A DNA stretch of 64,000 nt from NCBI RefSeq assembly GCF_026262505.1, contig NC_067206.1, forward strand, positions 14,008,205 to 14,072,204, given 5' to 3'. This document shows, in pieces, positions 31,905 to 43,633 of the stretch. The DNA is from Trichomonas vaginalis G3. Taxonomy: Eukaryota > Parabasalia > Trichomonadida > Trichomonadidae. Numbering within the stretch: position 1 is the stretch's first letter; every line of letters begins with the position of its first letter. Both the position numbers and the translations under genes were made by a program. A model generated the notes under the pieces. That model saw only the letters and a program-made list of their open reading frames with translations, was not told the origin of the DNA and made no database searches.

Positions 31905-34900
31905 ATGAACAAAAATGGAACAGCTAAAATGAATGATAATCAAATAAGAGCCGAAGGTAGAAGGTTATTTAAACGCTTCTATAACATTCCTGATGGTGTT
32001 AATCCTAAAACTCGTAGAAGTTATTTAAATGAAGCAATAGATGCATATGAAGGATTTGACATTTCATCAGAAAGTGAGAGGTTAGCGAGAATGTTAAATG
32101 TTAATATTGATTTCTATTATTGTGATCCTCAACCAGAAGACGTAGACATTAACAAGGTAGACTTTCCATTAGTGGATTCAATAATGATAGATCCAGAATT
32201 TGAAACAGTAAATATTTTATTAACACAGAGTCCATGTGGAAAACTTCACGCTGACAGAATAACAGACGTTGAAGCACTCACAGGATATAAAGTTTGCCCC
32301 TTTTGCAAAGAAGAAGTATATTCTATCCGTGATGATCCAGAAAGGAAAAACCAAAGAAGATTTTTAAAACATTGTGAGAAATGTAAAGAAAATAATGGAA
32401 GATTAATTCAAGACGTTCAATTGCAAAACACACAACAACCATATGCACCACATATTACGAAACAGAAGATATATCAATGGCTATTAGCACATAATTTGCA
32501 GGAATATTATAAACCAACAAGATATTATATTACTTTTGACTTCGAAACATTAGAGACTAAAGAAGAATTACAACTTTCTGAGTGTGCAACTTTAAACGCT
32601 TACTTAAAACCATTCATGGTATCATCAACGGTTAAATTAAACGATAAAACATATACGAGGAATTTTTGCTTAACTTCGAGTGATTCTTTTATTTCTGATT
32701 GGATTGAGTTTTTATTTTCAACCTGTTCATTAGTTGCTAAATCCAATATTGAACAATATGAAGAATTAATGAAGTCGCAAACGGACCAAACGGCGGGGAC
32801 TTTGTCTCATACATTAAATGAAAAACAGAAGGAAGCATTTAAAGAGCTTTTAGATGAAGAATTTAATAAAGTGAATATCATTGGTTTTAATTCAGGAAAG
32901 TTTGATTTAAATTTAATTCTTCGTGATTTAAATACTGCAAAATGGAAGATAAAATCAATGCTGGGTTCTTCTTCTCAATTTAAGCAAGTCATAGTAAAGA
33001 AAACAAACTGTCCATATGAATTAAGATTTATTGACATCAGAAATTATATAGCGGGTGGAACATTAGACCAATTCACTCAAGATTTCGGAAACAATAAATC
33101 ACGTGTTAAATCCTTTTTCCCTTATCAATTCATCACATGGGAAATTACGAAGATGAATTATATAAAAAGGAACCATTCACGAAAGATTCATTTTATTCAG
33201 CATTAACACAAGAAACAATATCCGATTCAGATTATCAAATATCTCAATGATGCTAAAAACTTTAAGAATAGATTAGAATATTTTATTCATTATTGCAATA
33301 AAGATGTTGAAATTATGATTGACCCAATTGATAAAATTATCGAAGAAACATTTGTTTATAAATTGACATGCTTCATAATCTTTCTTTATCATCGAATGCA
33401 TCAATGATTCGTTACGCGTTAGCATATAAGAACTTCAATCCTAACGAAACATATCCAGAAGAAGAAAATGTGGAATCAAGTTTTGAATTAACAAAAAAGT
33501 ATTGGAAATATAAAATTGAATCATATAAGAAACAAGATGAAAAAGCAGAAAGGGATACTAAAAACAATGTTTCAATGGATGACTATCAATACTATCACGA
33601 TTTAATCCTTTCATCTAAATGCAAAATGTGTGGTAAAGCGTTTACATATGCAAATAAACCAACATTGGATAGAATAGATAATGAAAAACCACATACCAAA
33701 GAAAATTGTCAGTTAATGTGTTGTTATTGCAATGTCGTAAAATCAAATAAAGATGAAGATGTTCAACGTTTAAGAATCAATTTAAGAAATTATGCATTAA
33801 AAAATAATTTACCAATGACTTTAGATTCAGTTGAAGCTTATCACATTCTCCGTAATGGAATTACTGGTGGTCTATCAAATGTTCAACATCGTGTTAATCT
33901 TAAAGGAATCACGCACATTAATAAACTTTCATATAATCCAGAAACTAAAACTGGATCAAATGAGGACACCAACATTATGACTCATTTCGTTGGAGTTGAC
34001 TTTAATTCATTATATCCTTCATCATTTTCATCTAATCCTCATGATTTCATTCAATATACTGACCATAAAATGTATATGCCGGGAAGATTGAATGGTGTTA
34101 TCATTTGTGATACAGCAACAAAGAAAGCAAAAGCACTGGGAATTATTAAGAAGAAAAATACTTTATTCGTGGCTGAAGTAAAGGGTCACATTGATGAAAA
34201 ATACATTAATGATTACATTAACTTTTTACCGATAATAAGAAACTTAGATATTATCACAGATGAAAAAACAATTGGCAGTTTTATGTATAATTACATGAAA
34301 TCAAACAATCTACCAGTTGACCAGAAACAGAGGAAATTAACTCAGTTAGCATCAACACACAACCAATATCAACCATTTTCTTCTTATTATCTTTGGTATC
34401 TAATAGACAGATTTCATTTTATCATCGATGATATTCAATCAATTTTAACATTTACGAAAAACACTTGTTTTAATGAATTTGCGAACAAATTTATGAACGA
34501 AAGACAAAAGGCTGAATTAGAAGGAAATAAAGGAAAAAGTTTATTTTGCAAGATTTCACTTAATGGATCATATGGTTACGATGCAATGAATACACAAAAT
34601 TACGCAAAGACTAAAATAATGAATGCACAGAAGTCACGCGTTGCATGTATGTCAAATAAGTTTAAAAACATAAGAGAAATAGGTGAAGATACATATCAAG
34701 TGATGCTTAAAGATAGATTTTATAGATGTGATACATGTTTACAAGAGGCATTCTTCACTTTAGATAATGCTAAATACTGGTATTTGGTTTTCATTTATGA
34801 TTTTATGTATAAATGCATGGATGTTAATCGTTTTCATTTCATTGAAGGTGATACTGATTCATCTTATTGGGCAATCGCTGGCGACCCAAATCTTCCTAAC

Positions 34901-35376
34901 ACTCAAGCATTTCAAGCAATTGTTACCGATAAACAATTTTATGATAAAAACATTTTCAAATTCGCACCTTTTGATTTCTTCTGTTTTGATGAGAAATTTA
35001 AACCTAAATTAAAGAATAAAGCTGAAGAAAAAGCACATGAGAAGAAGTTATTGGGTTTAGCAATTGAGAAACAAGGTGATAACATGGTTGCTTTATGTCC
35101 TAAGTGTTATACATCATTCAATGGTTCAATTGATGGAAGTGATTTTAAAAAGATTGCACAAAAAATGAAAGGTGTTAGTTTACGACAAAATAAACAATTA
35201 ACACCTAAAAATTATTTGGATATAATAAATGATAAATTGATATTGATGGTCAGAATATTAATTTACAACTTAAAAACGGGTCAATGACTCGCTTAACAAT
35301 TGGTAAGACTGCATTAACAGGAGCACACACTAAGGCTGTATGTTGTGAAAATGGATGTTGTATGCCATTTATTTAA
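31905..35376 (+). pseudogene. Maverick 1 protein-primed DNA polymerase B region
   Basis: This region carries the replicative polymerase of the element. An N-terminal part has a CxxC zinc-binding motif (VCPFCKEE with CEKCKE). An exonuclease I motif (FDFET, about 32,534-32,551) and an exonuclease II-like stretch (GFNSGKFDLN) follow. Polymerase motifs A (DFNSLYPS, near 34,000), B (KISLNGSYG, near 34,550) and C (GDTDS, near 34,850) are all present. An HNH-like segment lies between the exonuclease and polymerase parts (near 33,620-33,750). The family copies linear DNA from a terminal protein. The region is not intact. The terminal repeats and polymerase type together place the element firmly among the Polintons. 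Confidence 0.93.
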
Positions 35377-35476
35377 TAAAATACCACAGAAAGACAAAAG
35401 GAACCGTTAATGATGGTTTTGATACTATGATTCAAAGAGGTGGGCACCTTAAAACATTGATTTTATTTTTATATAA

Positions 35477-36987
35477 ATGAATAACACAGATTTAAAAATT
35501 TTAATTGATGATTTAGTATTTAATCAAATTTTCTTAATTATTATGATTTAAAAGCATATCTCCAAAAATATAATAATAATATAACGGGTGATGATATGGA
35601 ATATTATTATCCATATTAAAAAATGAAATTTTGAAATATCATAATAAAATAATTTCTGAAATTAAAGACAAAATTAAAAAATAAGATATATAAAGGGAAA
35701 AACTAAATCACAACTTAAACAGTTGAAAGATTTCAAAAATAAAGTATTAACAGAAGAAGATATTGATGAATTATATAAATTATATAATCCCGAGCCGCAA
35801 AAGCCAAAGGAACAAAAACAAAAGGAACAAAACACCCAGGTCCTTCAGACCATAAATGATGCACAAGCTTTAATTTATGATTCATTAGTTAAACCATATT
35901 CAGCCCGACTTTTAAATGAAGATCAACTTTTGGAATTCATCCTTCAACATAAACTCGAAGCGGGAAAGTATATCAAACCTTTATATACAGCATATTTAAA
36001 ACAAATGAATAAAATACATCCAGAATTAATGAAGGAGGATTGAATTCCAAAATCAAAGCAGATAAAATTAAACCACTTACAACACCAAAACCTCCAACAG
36101 TAGTACCTCCTCCTCCTTCAGTTAATCCTTCATCATTCACTTTATTATATCCATTTCAAACATTTAAGAAGCAAAAATTTTAAAAAGGATTTCAAGATAT
36201 TAAATAAACCAATTGACCCGAAAATTCAACCATTAAAGGAAAAATTTAGTCGACCTTCATTTGCTCCATATCCATATTCATACGAAATCGATCATCTGAA
36301 TATTCAAAAGGAAACGTTACTTATTTATTTGCCATTAACATTAACACTAGATATTTATATTGCATTCCGGTGAAAGGGAAAACAGAACAGGAAACAAGAA
36401 GAGCTATTCAATACTTACTAGATCATGAAAGAGTAGATAATATCAGGGGTGATGGTGATAAAGGATTTCAGGCAGCTATGGCTCATTATTTCCCACAAAT
36501 TAATTTTTACTTTTCATCCTCTCCATATACGTTTCATAATAAATAGTTGATGCGGTAATGAGAACTCTTAGAGATGCGTAGGGGTTAACGTCAGATATAC
36601 TGGGATGGAAATCATGACTCCATCATACAGCAGTTAGTATATTATTACAATAATACATGGCATAGAACTATAAACATGAAACCGGTGGAAATGAAAAATG
36701 ATATTTCAAAAGAATGGGAATATATTAGAAAGCAAATGGAAAAGTTAAATGATGTTAAACGTGAACAAATTAATTCGGGGCTCATGAATTTTAAACAAGG
36801 AAATAAAGTTTTAATTCATCTCGATTATGGAAAAACTGATAAATCAATGACAAAAAGAAGACGAAGATTTGACACAATAGCTGAATTTGTTAGATATATT
36901 AACGGCAATGCATTAGTTGAAGTTGACAAGAAATTAATAGAAATTCCGATTTATTTTATTACTCCATTATATTTAAATAATATTTAA
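35477..36987 (+). pseudogene. Maverick 1 integrase (retroviral-type, rve) region
   Basis: Remains of the c-integrase that inserts the element and makes the 6-bp target duplication. Core signs are YEIDHL (near 36,285, first acidic residue), YCIPVKGKTEQETRRAIQ and GDGDKGF (near 36,460, second acidic residue). A C-terminal SH3/chromo-like part contains KQGNKVLIHLDYGK and a basic run KRRRRFDT (near 36,820-36,870). The left part of the region is lysine- and proline-rich. It is heavily decayed, the most damaged of the core genes. Confidence 0.88.
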
Positions 36988-37006
36988 TTTTTTTATTTCG
37001 TAAGAA

Positions 37007-37303
37007 ATGAGTGACAACAAAGCAGTCAAGAGTCCAGACAATGAATATAAAAAGAAACTAAACAGAATTAAATCAAAAATATGCTATTACAAAAAGAAGT
37101 CGCAATGCGGTGGGGTTGAAAACAATAAAACTAATGGAACTGAAAACGATAAAGAGAGGAAAGAAATAATCGAAAAATTAGAAACTTACCGTTCAATCAT
37201 TAAACTGAGTGAAGCAAAAATAAAAGAATTTAATAGAATAAATAAATTGGTTGGAAGAGATGAATTTAATAAAGATGAATTTTTAAACTCTATCCAAATT
37301 TAA
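37007..37303 (+). CDS. Maverick 1 unknown basic protein, 98 aa
   Basis: A small lysine-rich protein (MSDNKAVKSPDNEYKKKLNR start) that is mostly helical, with a middle KERKEIIEKLETYRSIIKL coiled-coil stretch. It lies directly after the integrase, ends where a small minus-strand gene ends, and is not recognised. A short leader TTTCGTAAGAA resembles those before other genes of this element. Confidence 0.6.
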   Translation: MSDNKAVKSPDNEYKKKLNRIKSKICYYKKKSQCGGVENNKTNGTENDKERKEIIEKLETYRSIIKLSEAKIKEFNRINKLVGRDEFNKDEFLNSIQI

Positions 37304-37464
37304 TTTTTATTCCTCTTCGACAACATCTCTCTTTCCATCATTACTGCATAACCACATTTTCTCAATTTTAGTGGTTTGTTATTTTTAACATGTTCTTGCA
37401 TCATTTTTATCATTTCCTCCCTTGTTATGATTCGTGGTAAATTTTGAGCTTGTGGGGTATTCAT
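37300..37464 (-). CDS. Maverick 1 small unknown protein, 54 aa
   Basis: The short frame starts MNTPQAQNLPRIITREEM and ends with a basic tail (LSKRNKN). It is the first gene of the minus-strand block and meets the plus-strand block tail to tail, overlapping by 4 bases. It is preceded by the same AT-rich leader found before other genes of this element. Too short for a family call. Confidence 0.45.
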   Translation of the reverse strand: MNTPQAQNLPRIITREEMIKMMQEHVKNNKPLKLRKCGYAVMMEREMLSKRNKN

Positions 37465-37506
37465 TTATGATAAAAATAAAAATTTAAATTATGCCGTTCT
37501 AAAGTT

Positions 37507-37889
37507 TGTGACAACATGACATTTTGACAACATCATGGGTTATTCAATAATTAATTATTTTTGAAGAACTGAAGGGGTCACCAGGTCACCAGGTCACCAG
37601 GTCATTTAACTTCTCTGAAAAAATGTGACAACATGACATTTTGACAACATCATGGGTTATTCAATAATTAATTATTTTTGAAGAACTGAAGGGGTCACCA
37701 GGTCACCAGGTCACCAGGTCATTTAACTTCTTTGAAAAAATGTGACAACATGACATTTTGACAACATCATGGGTTATTCAATAATTAATTATTTTTGAAG
37801 AACTGAAGGGGTCACCAGGTCACCAGGTCACCAGGTCATTTAACTTCTCTGAAAAAATGTGACAACATGACATTTTGACAACATCACAG
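37507..37889 (+). repeat. 117-bp tandem array, left (about 3.3 units)
   Basis: Units start at 37507, 37624, 37741 and 37858 (partial), so the period is 117 bp, and they are almost identical. Each holds TGTGACAACATGACATTTTG, then ATTCAATAATTAATTATT, then a short inner run of GGTCACCA repeated three to four times. The same unit occurs in opposite orientation at about 40300-40990. The array lies just beyond the 3' end of the primase-helicase region. Confidence 0.92.
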
Positions 37890-37920
37890 GATTAATACAA
37901 AAATAAATTCAAATCATACT

Positions 37921-40226
37921 TTATAAAGCTTCATTCACAGGTATTTCATCGTCAGTAAATGATTCCTCATTATCGTTTGGTTCAATTTGTTTATATAATC
38001 CTTTCATTTCTTCTTTCAAAACATAATACCATGTTTGTTTACCATCTATTTTTCTTTGTTTCCTTTCACATTTATCCTTAATGCTCATTTGAAAGTTTTT
38101 GTCTTTCATGTCTGATGGTTTGCAGAATAGAGCATTTTTACACGTCATACCTGCACATAATTCATCATAATGTGTATTTATCCATTCATCTAAAGGATTT
38201 GTTGATAACTCGATTAAATCTTGTTTGGCTTCAGTCATCGGAATGATTCGTACATTAAATGATGAAAGGTCATATTGCATAAAATATGTTAAAAGGTTAT
38301 CATAAAATTCCTTTGTGCATGAATCCATTAAATTCTTGAAGTAATCAAATTGACCCTTGAATTTACCATTAACTCTTAAAACTACGTATCTTCTGTCTCC
38401 AACTTCAATTTTGACAGGGTAAACGTTATTAGTTACGAAAATGAAGTTTGCAACATTCTGAGCAGTTCTTCTGGGTTGATTCTTTTCATTAATTCTAATC
38501 TCATTATCCGTTATAATTGATTTCAAAGCGTTGAAGTTTGCGAGTCTATCTTCACCTACATTCTTGAGTTCATTAAGTACAAGAAATATTTTATTCTCAA
38601 CTACTGAGTTGAAATTACCCGTTAGCTCACTTATTTCAGTAATGTTTTTGCATGAATAACCAGCGAGAAGTTCAGAAATAATGTCAGTGAATCTGTTTTT
38701 ACCTGTTCCCTGAAGTCCTTTCAAAATAATTGCTGTTTCATTCTTGATTCCAGGATGTTGAATCATTGATGCAATCCAGCCGAGTAGATATTTATACACT
38801 TCATCGTTATTATCACAAATGGCTTCTTTAATGAAATTCATAAACATCTCAATTTTTGAGTAATCAGGCTTTTCAAAGAATGTTGTATTTATAACCTTGA
38901 AACGTTGAGAAAACATCGGGGGAATCAGATTTAAAGCAAACACCCTTAACGGTTAATGAAGACAATTGATTTAATAGTACATCCATGCTGTTATTGTTTT
39001 ACCTTCTTCTTTAAATAATTTAATCATTTTAAGTGACTCTTTCATGTTTGACTGAAGAACAAATGATATTTGATTCATTTTGTCGTGTATGTTGTAATCT
39101 TTCTGAATGAAGTATTTGTTTCCACAATCTACAAAAAGAATTACACGTGATAAATCTTCAATTACTTCAGAACTGTTTTTATACTGATGATTTTCAGCCT
39201 TGCGTCTAATATCTGTTATCAAAAACGAGTCATCAAGTTTGATATCAAATGTTATTTTTGGCTTACGTAATAAAGGTAAAACATATTCATCATAATATTC
39301 CTTTTGATAAAGTTTTAGAATCTTCACCAAAACAAATGGAGAAGTCATTAAATGTGCATATCTACTACGTGCTTTTTCAAAATTACTTTTTGCATTTTCA
39401 GTTAAATTGCAGAAGTTATAAACGTTATCGTATGCTTCATTAATCAAATGATTAGGTAACGAATTAATAGCTTGAAACAGTGTGAATAATGTTATTTCTT
39501 TTTCTAAATTCATGTTTCCACCATCATTATGTACTTCAAAATCAAGATGCCATCAACTATGCTCTGGGCAAGTTTATCGTCAATGTTTACATCTTTGTTT
39601 TCATTTTATACTCTTTATTTCTTCGCTCTTCTGTTCAACTCTTACCTTAATATTCAAATCATTTAATATATCATTCACTGTTCTAGTTAATGTTGAATCA
39701 TAACTTCCACGAATGAATGAGTATGTATTGATTGGTTCTGTTGCATTCTTCGAACTCTTGAATCAGCCATAACCACTAAAGAACGTTTTGAATCATCCAT
39801 AGAAGTCATTATGTCAATATCATAATCATTGCAGGAATAACATTTAATCATTCTGTTCGAAACTGCATAGAAGAAATTAGTGTTGCAATAAATGTGAAGA
39901 CCTCTGATGCGGTTTTAACGATAACATCTTTATCCGAAAGTTTTGATAAAATGTCTTTTCTAACTGTTTCTTTAAGTTCATCATTGTACGATTTATTGAT
40001 ATCAACATCTATAATCGTTAAATTTGAAATTTTTATTTACTAATAAAGCTGTACCAGTTTTCCTTCTCTTCCTCCATTCATGTTTGAGGTAGTTATGTAA
40101 TCAATCATGTTTTCACCAATTCTTTCGTTGAGGGTTTTAGTTTCTGCCACAACTAATTCCGCAATAATGAATCATAACTTTTTCATCAGAAACGATAAAG
40201 TTGCTGTTGTTGTTTGTTGCTGCCAT
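37921..40226 (-). pseudogene. Maverick 1 primase-helicase region (SF3/D5-like)
   Basis: The C-terminal portion (near 37.9-38.9 kb) is a superfamily 3 helicase: Walker A in LKGLQGTGKNRF, Walker B in KIFLVLNELKN, motif C-like FIFVTNN, then an arginine-bearing GDRRYVVLRV. The N-terminal portion resembles the primase part of D5-type primase-helicases of large DNA viruses, virophages and phages (DIDIMTSMDDSKRSLVV). Classic Polintons rely on the protein-primed polymerase and often lack this gene, so its presence is informative. The region is broken. It is bracketed on both sides by inverted arrays of a 117-bp unit. Confidence 0.82.
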
Positions 40227-40299
40227 TTATATAGGAATAAAAAATAAAAATAATTTTAAAACTAACTTTATTTTGGACTGCATCAAATTTTCTGTGTTG

Positions 40300-40990
40300 T
40301 TGTCAAAATGTCATGTTGTCACATTTTTTCAGAGAAGTTAAATGACCTGGTGACCTGGTGACTGGTGACCCCTTCAGTTCTTCAAAATAATTAATTATTG
40401 AATAACCATGATGTTGTCAAAATGTCATGTTGTCACATTTTTTCAGAGAAGTTAAATGACCTGGTGACCTGGTGACCTGGTGACCCCTTCAGTTCTTCAA
40501 AAATAATTAATTATTGAATAACCATGATGTTGTCAAAATGTCATGTTGTCACATTTTTTCAGGAAGTTAAATGACCTGGTGACCTGGTGACCTGGGACCC
40601 CTTCAGTTCTTCAAAATAATTAATTATTGAATAACCCATGATGTTGTCAAAATGTCATGTTGTCACATTTTTCAGAGAAGTTAAATGACCTGGTGACTGG
40701 TGACCTGGTGACCCTTCAGTTCTTCAAAAATAATTAATTATTGAATAACCATGATGTTGTCAAAATGTCATGTTGTCACATTTTTTCAGAGAAGTTAAAT
40801 GACCTGGTTGACCTTGGTGACCTGGTGACCCTTCAGTTCTTCAAAATAATTAATTATTGAATAACCCATGATGTGTGTCAAAATGTCATGTTGTCACATT
40901 TTTTCAGAGAAGTGAAATGACCTGGTGACCTGGTGACCTGGTGACCCCTTCAGTTTCTTCAAAAATAATTAATTATTGAATAACCTAAAT
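40300..40990 (-). repeat. 117-bp tandem array, right, inverted (about 6 units)
   Basis: About six units of the 117-bp repeat in opposite orientation to the left array, each 112-118 bp long. They carry more small length differences than the left array, chiefly in the TGGTGACC runs. The array lies upstream of the primase-helicase region and downstream of the fibre region. Together the two arrays form an inverted pair around a 2.4 kb gene block. Confidence 0.92.
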
Positions 40991-41132
40991 CATTTACTCA
41001 CAATATTTTTGTACAAAACGACCCAAGCTTTTAACTTCTTTTCTGTAGTTCATCCATTACTTCATTACTAATTAATTACAGTAAAATATATTTAGTTCAT
41101 TCGGTAAGCCTAAACCCTTTGGTTAAGTGTGT

Positions 41133-42914
41133 TCATTGAACTCTATACCATGCGAATACAGTCATAAATGGTGGCATGTATTCTTTACTTGTCCCGTTGT
41201 TTGTGTATATTCCTGAAACGAAATGTGTATGGTTTCCTTCTCCCTGAGTGTCACTCCAGTAACAATTTATGGCAAACTTAACGTCGTCTTTAACATCATA
41301 TCCTTTACCTTTGTCATTCCTGACCAATCCAATATCTATGCTTATGCCAACCTGCTTGAGATGTGCTTAAATCTATGTAGTGACTATGTGCAGGTAAATT
41401 TTCACCTGAAATCGTTTTACTTCCCCCTGTTTCCTTTGAAGAGTTTGCACAATACAAAAACCTGTCAACTATTTGTTCCCATGCACCAACACCAAACATT
41501 ACTTGAGGACCTCTTGCTTCCATAGATGTATAAATAGAACCTACTGGGTTCATTAAATCAAACATATGAGATATTATAGGATTGTCTCTTTTGAACTTAA
41601 AATATAGTGTAACTATTTCAGGTTTCTTCGTTTGTGTCAGAATATTTTTATAATATAATTTATGTTTTCAGGTAGGTAAATCTTGACTATAATATTTATT
41701 TCTGTCATCTGTATAATATACTATTCTCGTTTTTTCTATTGCATTATATCTTTTATATCTATAATAATCTAATATAATGTTAACTTTTGTTCATTACATG
41801 TGGTGTTCTGACATTCATCTCCATAGTCATAATAATATTGGTGCTGGAGCTGGGTCAGCAATGTCATATCTGCCATTTCATAAACTCTTAAATATTTCTT
41901 TTGTTCGTCTCCATATAAGTTAATAGCAGTTGTTGTCTAATGGAACTTTAACTTGTGTGCCATCATTCTTTTTATAACTTACATACATTTCATTGTTATT
42001 TTTCGGAATGAGTTTCCACCGTATACCATTTTTTAAGGAGTGTACAAACTGCCATCTAAAATATTTATTTTCTTCATTGACAGAAAAGTCGCCAACAATA
42101 GTTTCATATTTTTTTTGTCCTATCAAACTTTGGGATATTTCGTTAACATATGTTTTATCCGCTTTAAGGTCTAAACATCCTGAAACCCATCCTGTATCAG
42201 CTTTAGTTTTTAAAATCTTTGATGTCCATTCATGATACCATTCAACCATTTCTTTAATTTCATTATCTTTTTCATCCACATATTCCTTATCTGTCCTCTT
42301 CTTTAACTCACTATCCACATATGTTTTATCTGCCTTCTTCCCTAACTCATCGTTAACATATGTTTTATCCGCTTTAAGGTCTAAAATCCTGAAACCCATC
42401 CTGTATCAGCTTTAGTTTTTTAAAATCTTTGATGTCCATTCATGATACCATTCAACCATTCTTTAATTTCATTTATCTTTTCATCCACATATTCCTTATC
42501 TGTCCTCTTCTTTAAACTCACTATCCACATATTCCTTATCTGCCTTCTCCATTTATGTCATTAGGAAACCTTTTATGAATTCCTCATTTAAATAAATCTT
42601 CCAATCTTCAAAACTTTAGGAAATGCATTTAATGCGTAATATCTCTGTTCTTCTGGTGGAATTGATGTTATATCATCCGTTATTCCTTTAATTTTTGAAT
42701 TCATAAATAAATTTCTTTTATATTTGATATCACTGCCACCACCTTTGCAAACGAATTCGAAATGTTCATTTTTCAATACTATCTCAAATCTCCATATTTC
42801 AACCTTTGCGTTTGTTCTGCCGTCTTTGAATTATATGCATATATGGCGTATGTAATGTCTGAAGGACCTGGGTGCTTTGTGCCTTAAGTTGTTGTGGTTG
42901 CTGTTGTTTAATCA
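41133..42914 (-). pseudogene. Maverick 1 phage-like fibre region
   Basis: The C-terminal part reads like a phage tail-collar/short-fibre domain: MNPVGSIYTSM, GVGAWEQIVDRFLYCA, GGSKTISGENLPAHSHYI and the end YMPPFMTVFAWYR. The shaft shows repeated units built on LKADKTYVN and KKADKTYVDSEL, with direct DNA repeats (42150-42290 and about 42345-42510). Such repeats form trimeric fibres in phages. A host-attachment or vertex fibre is the natural role in a Polinton that makes particles. The N-terminal start carries a glutamine-rich stretch. The region is broken. Confidence 0.78.
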
Positions 42915-42939
42915 TTTATTATGATTTAAAAATAAATAT

Positions 42940-43565
42940 TTAATCCGTTATCTCATCAGCTATTTTTTCTATTTGAAATTGCCATAATATTTCATTCATG
43001 AATTCTAAATCACAATCAAATAGGTCAGTTACTCTAAATTTAATATTTGATAAATCTTTTGAATGAAGAATAAATGAATTCCCGGATAATTGAAACGGAT
43101 ATGATAAAGAAAATGTGTTTAAGTTGATGGATAAAATGTTTTGTATTGATGGGTAAGAGTTAGGGTCTAATGTTTGATGTGAAAATCTCATTGGGGTATT
43201 AACTTTATCACATTTGATTAAAATGAAATTGGAACCAGTGTCAGAATACAAAACATCCCCAACATCTTTTTCAAAATTTAATATCCCAACAATGAACGAA
43301 GATGAGGAGTACAAAATTTAATTTTCAGCGGAAATTTAATAAGGTTATTTATTTCATCAAGTTCAAAAAGTTTATCAGGTTTTGATTTAAAATTTTCTTC
43401 ATACCATACGATAAATGATTCATTTAAATAACTTAAAATCATGTTAATATCCCATTTCGCTATCACATTATTTATATACATATCATACGTTTTTTCATGG
43501 TCATCTTTAATAAATGATATATAATCTGAAGGGTCTAAAAGAATGGGATTAAATTTACCACTCAC
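42940..43565 (-). pseudogene. Maverick 1 unknown virion-block region
   Basis: Minus-strand coding region with beta-rich, hydrophobic composition (GSNFILIKCDKV, SINLNTFSLSYPFQLSGNSF) and an N-terminal MSGKFNPILLDPSDYISF. I do not recognise it. It lies between fibre and other late-type genes, so a structural role is likely but unproven. It does not read as one intact frame. Confidence 0.45.
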
Positions 43566-43633
43566 AGAAACGAGAGTAACATTATAAATTCCGCTAACTG
43601 TTAAATTTAATTCACAGTATTATTCGAAATAAT

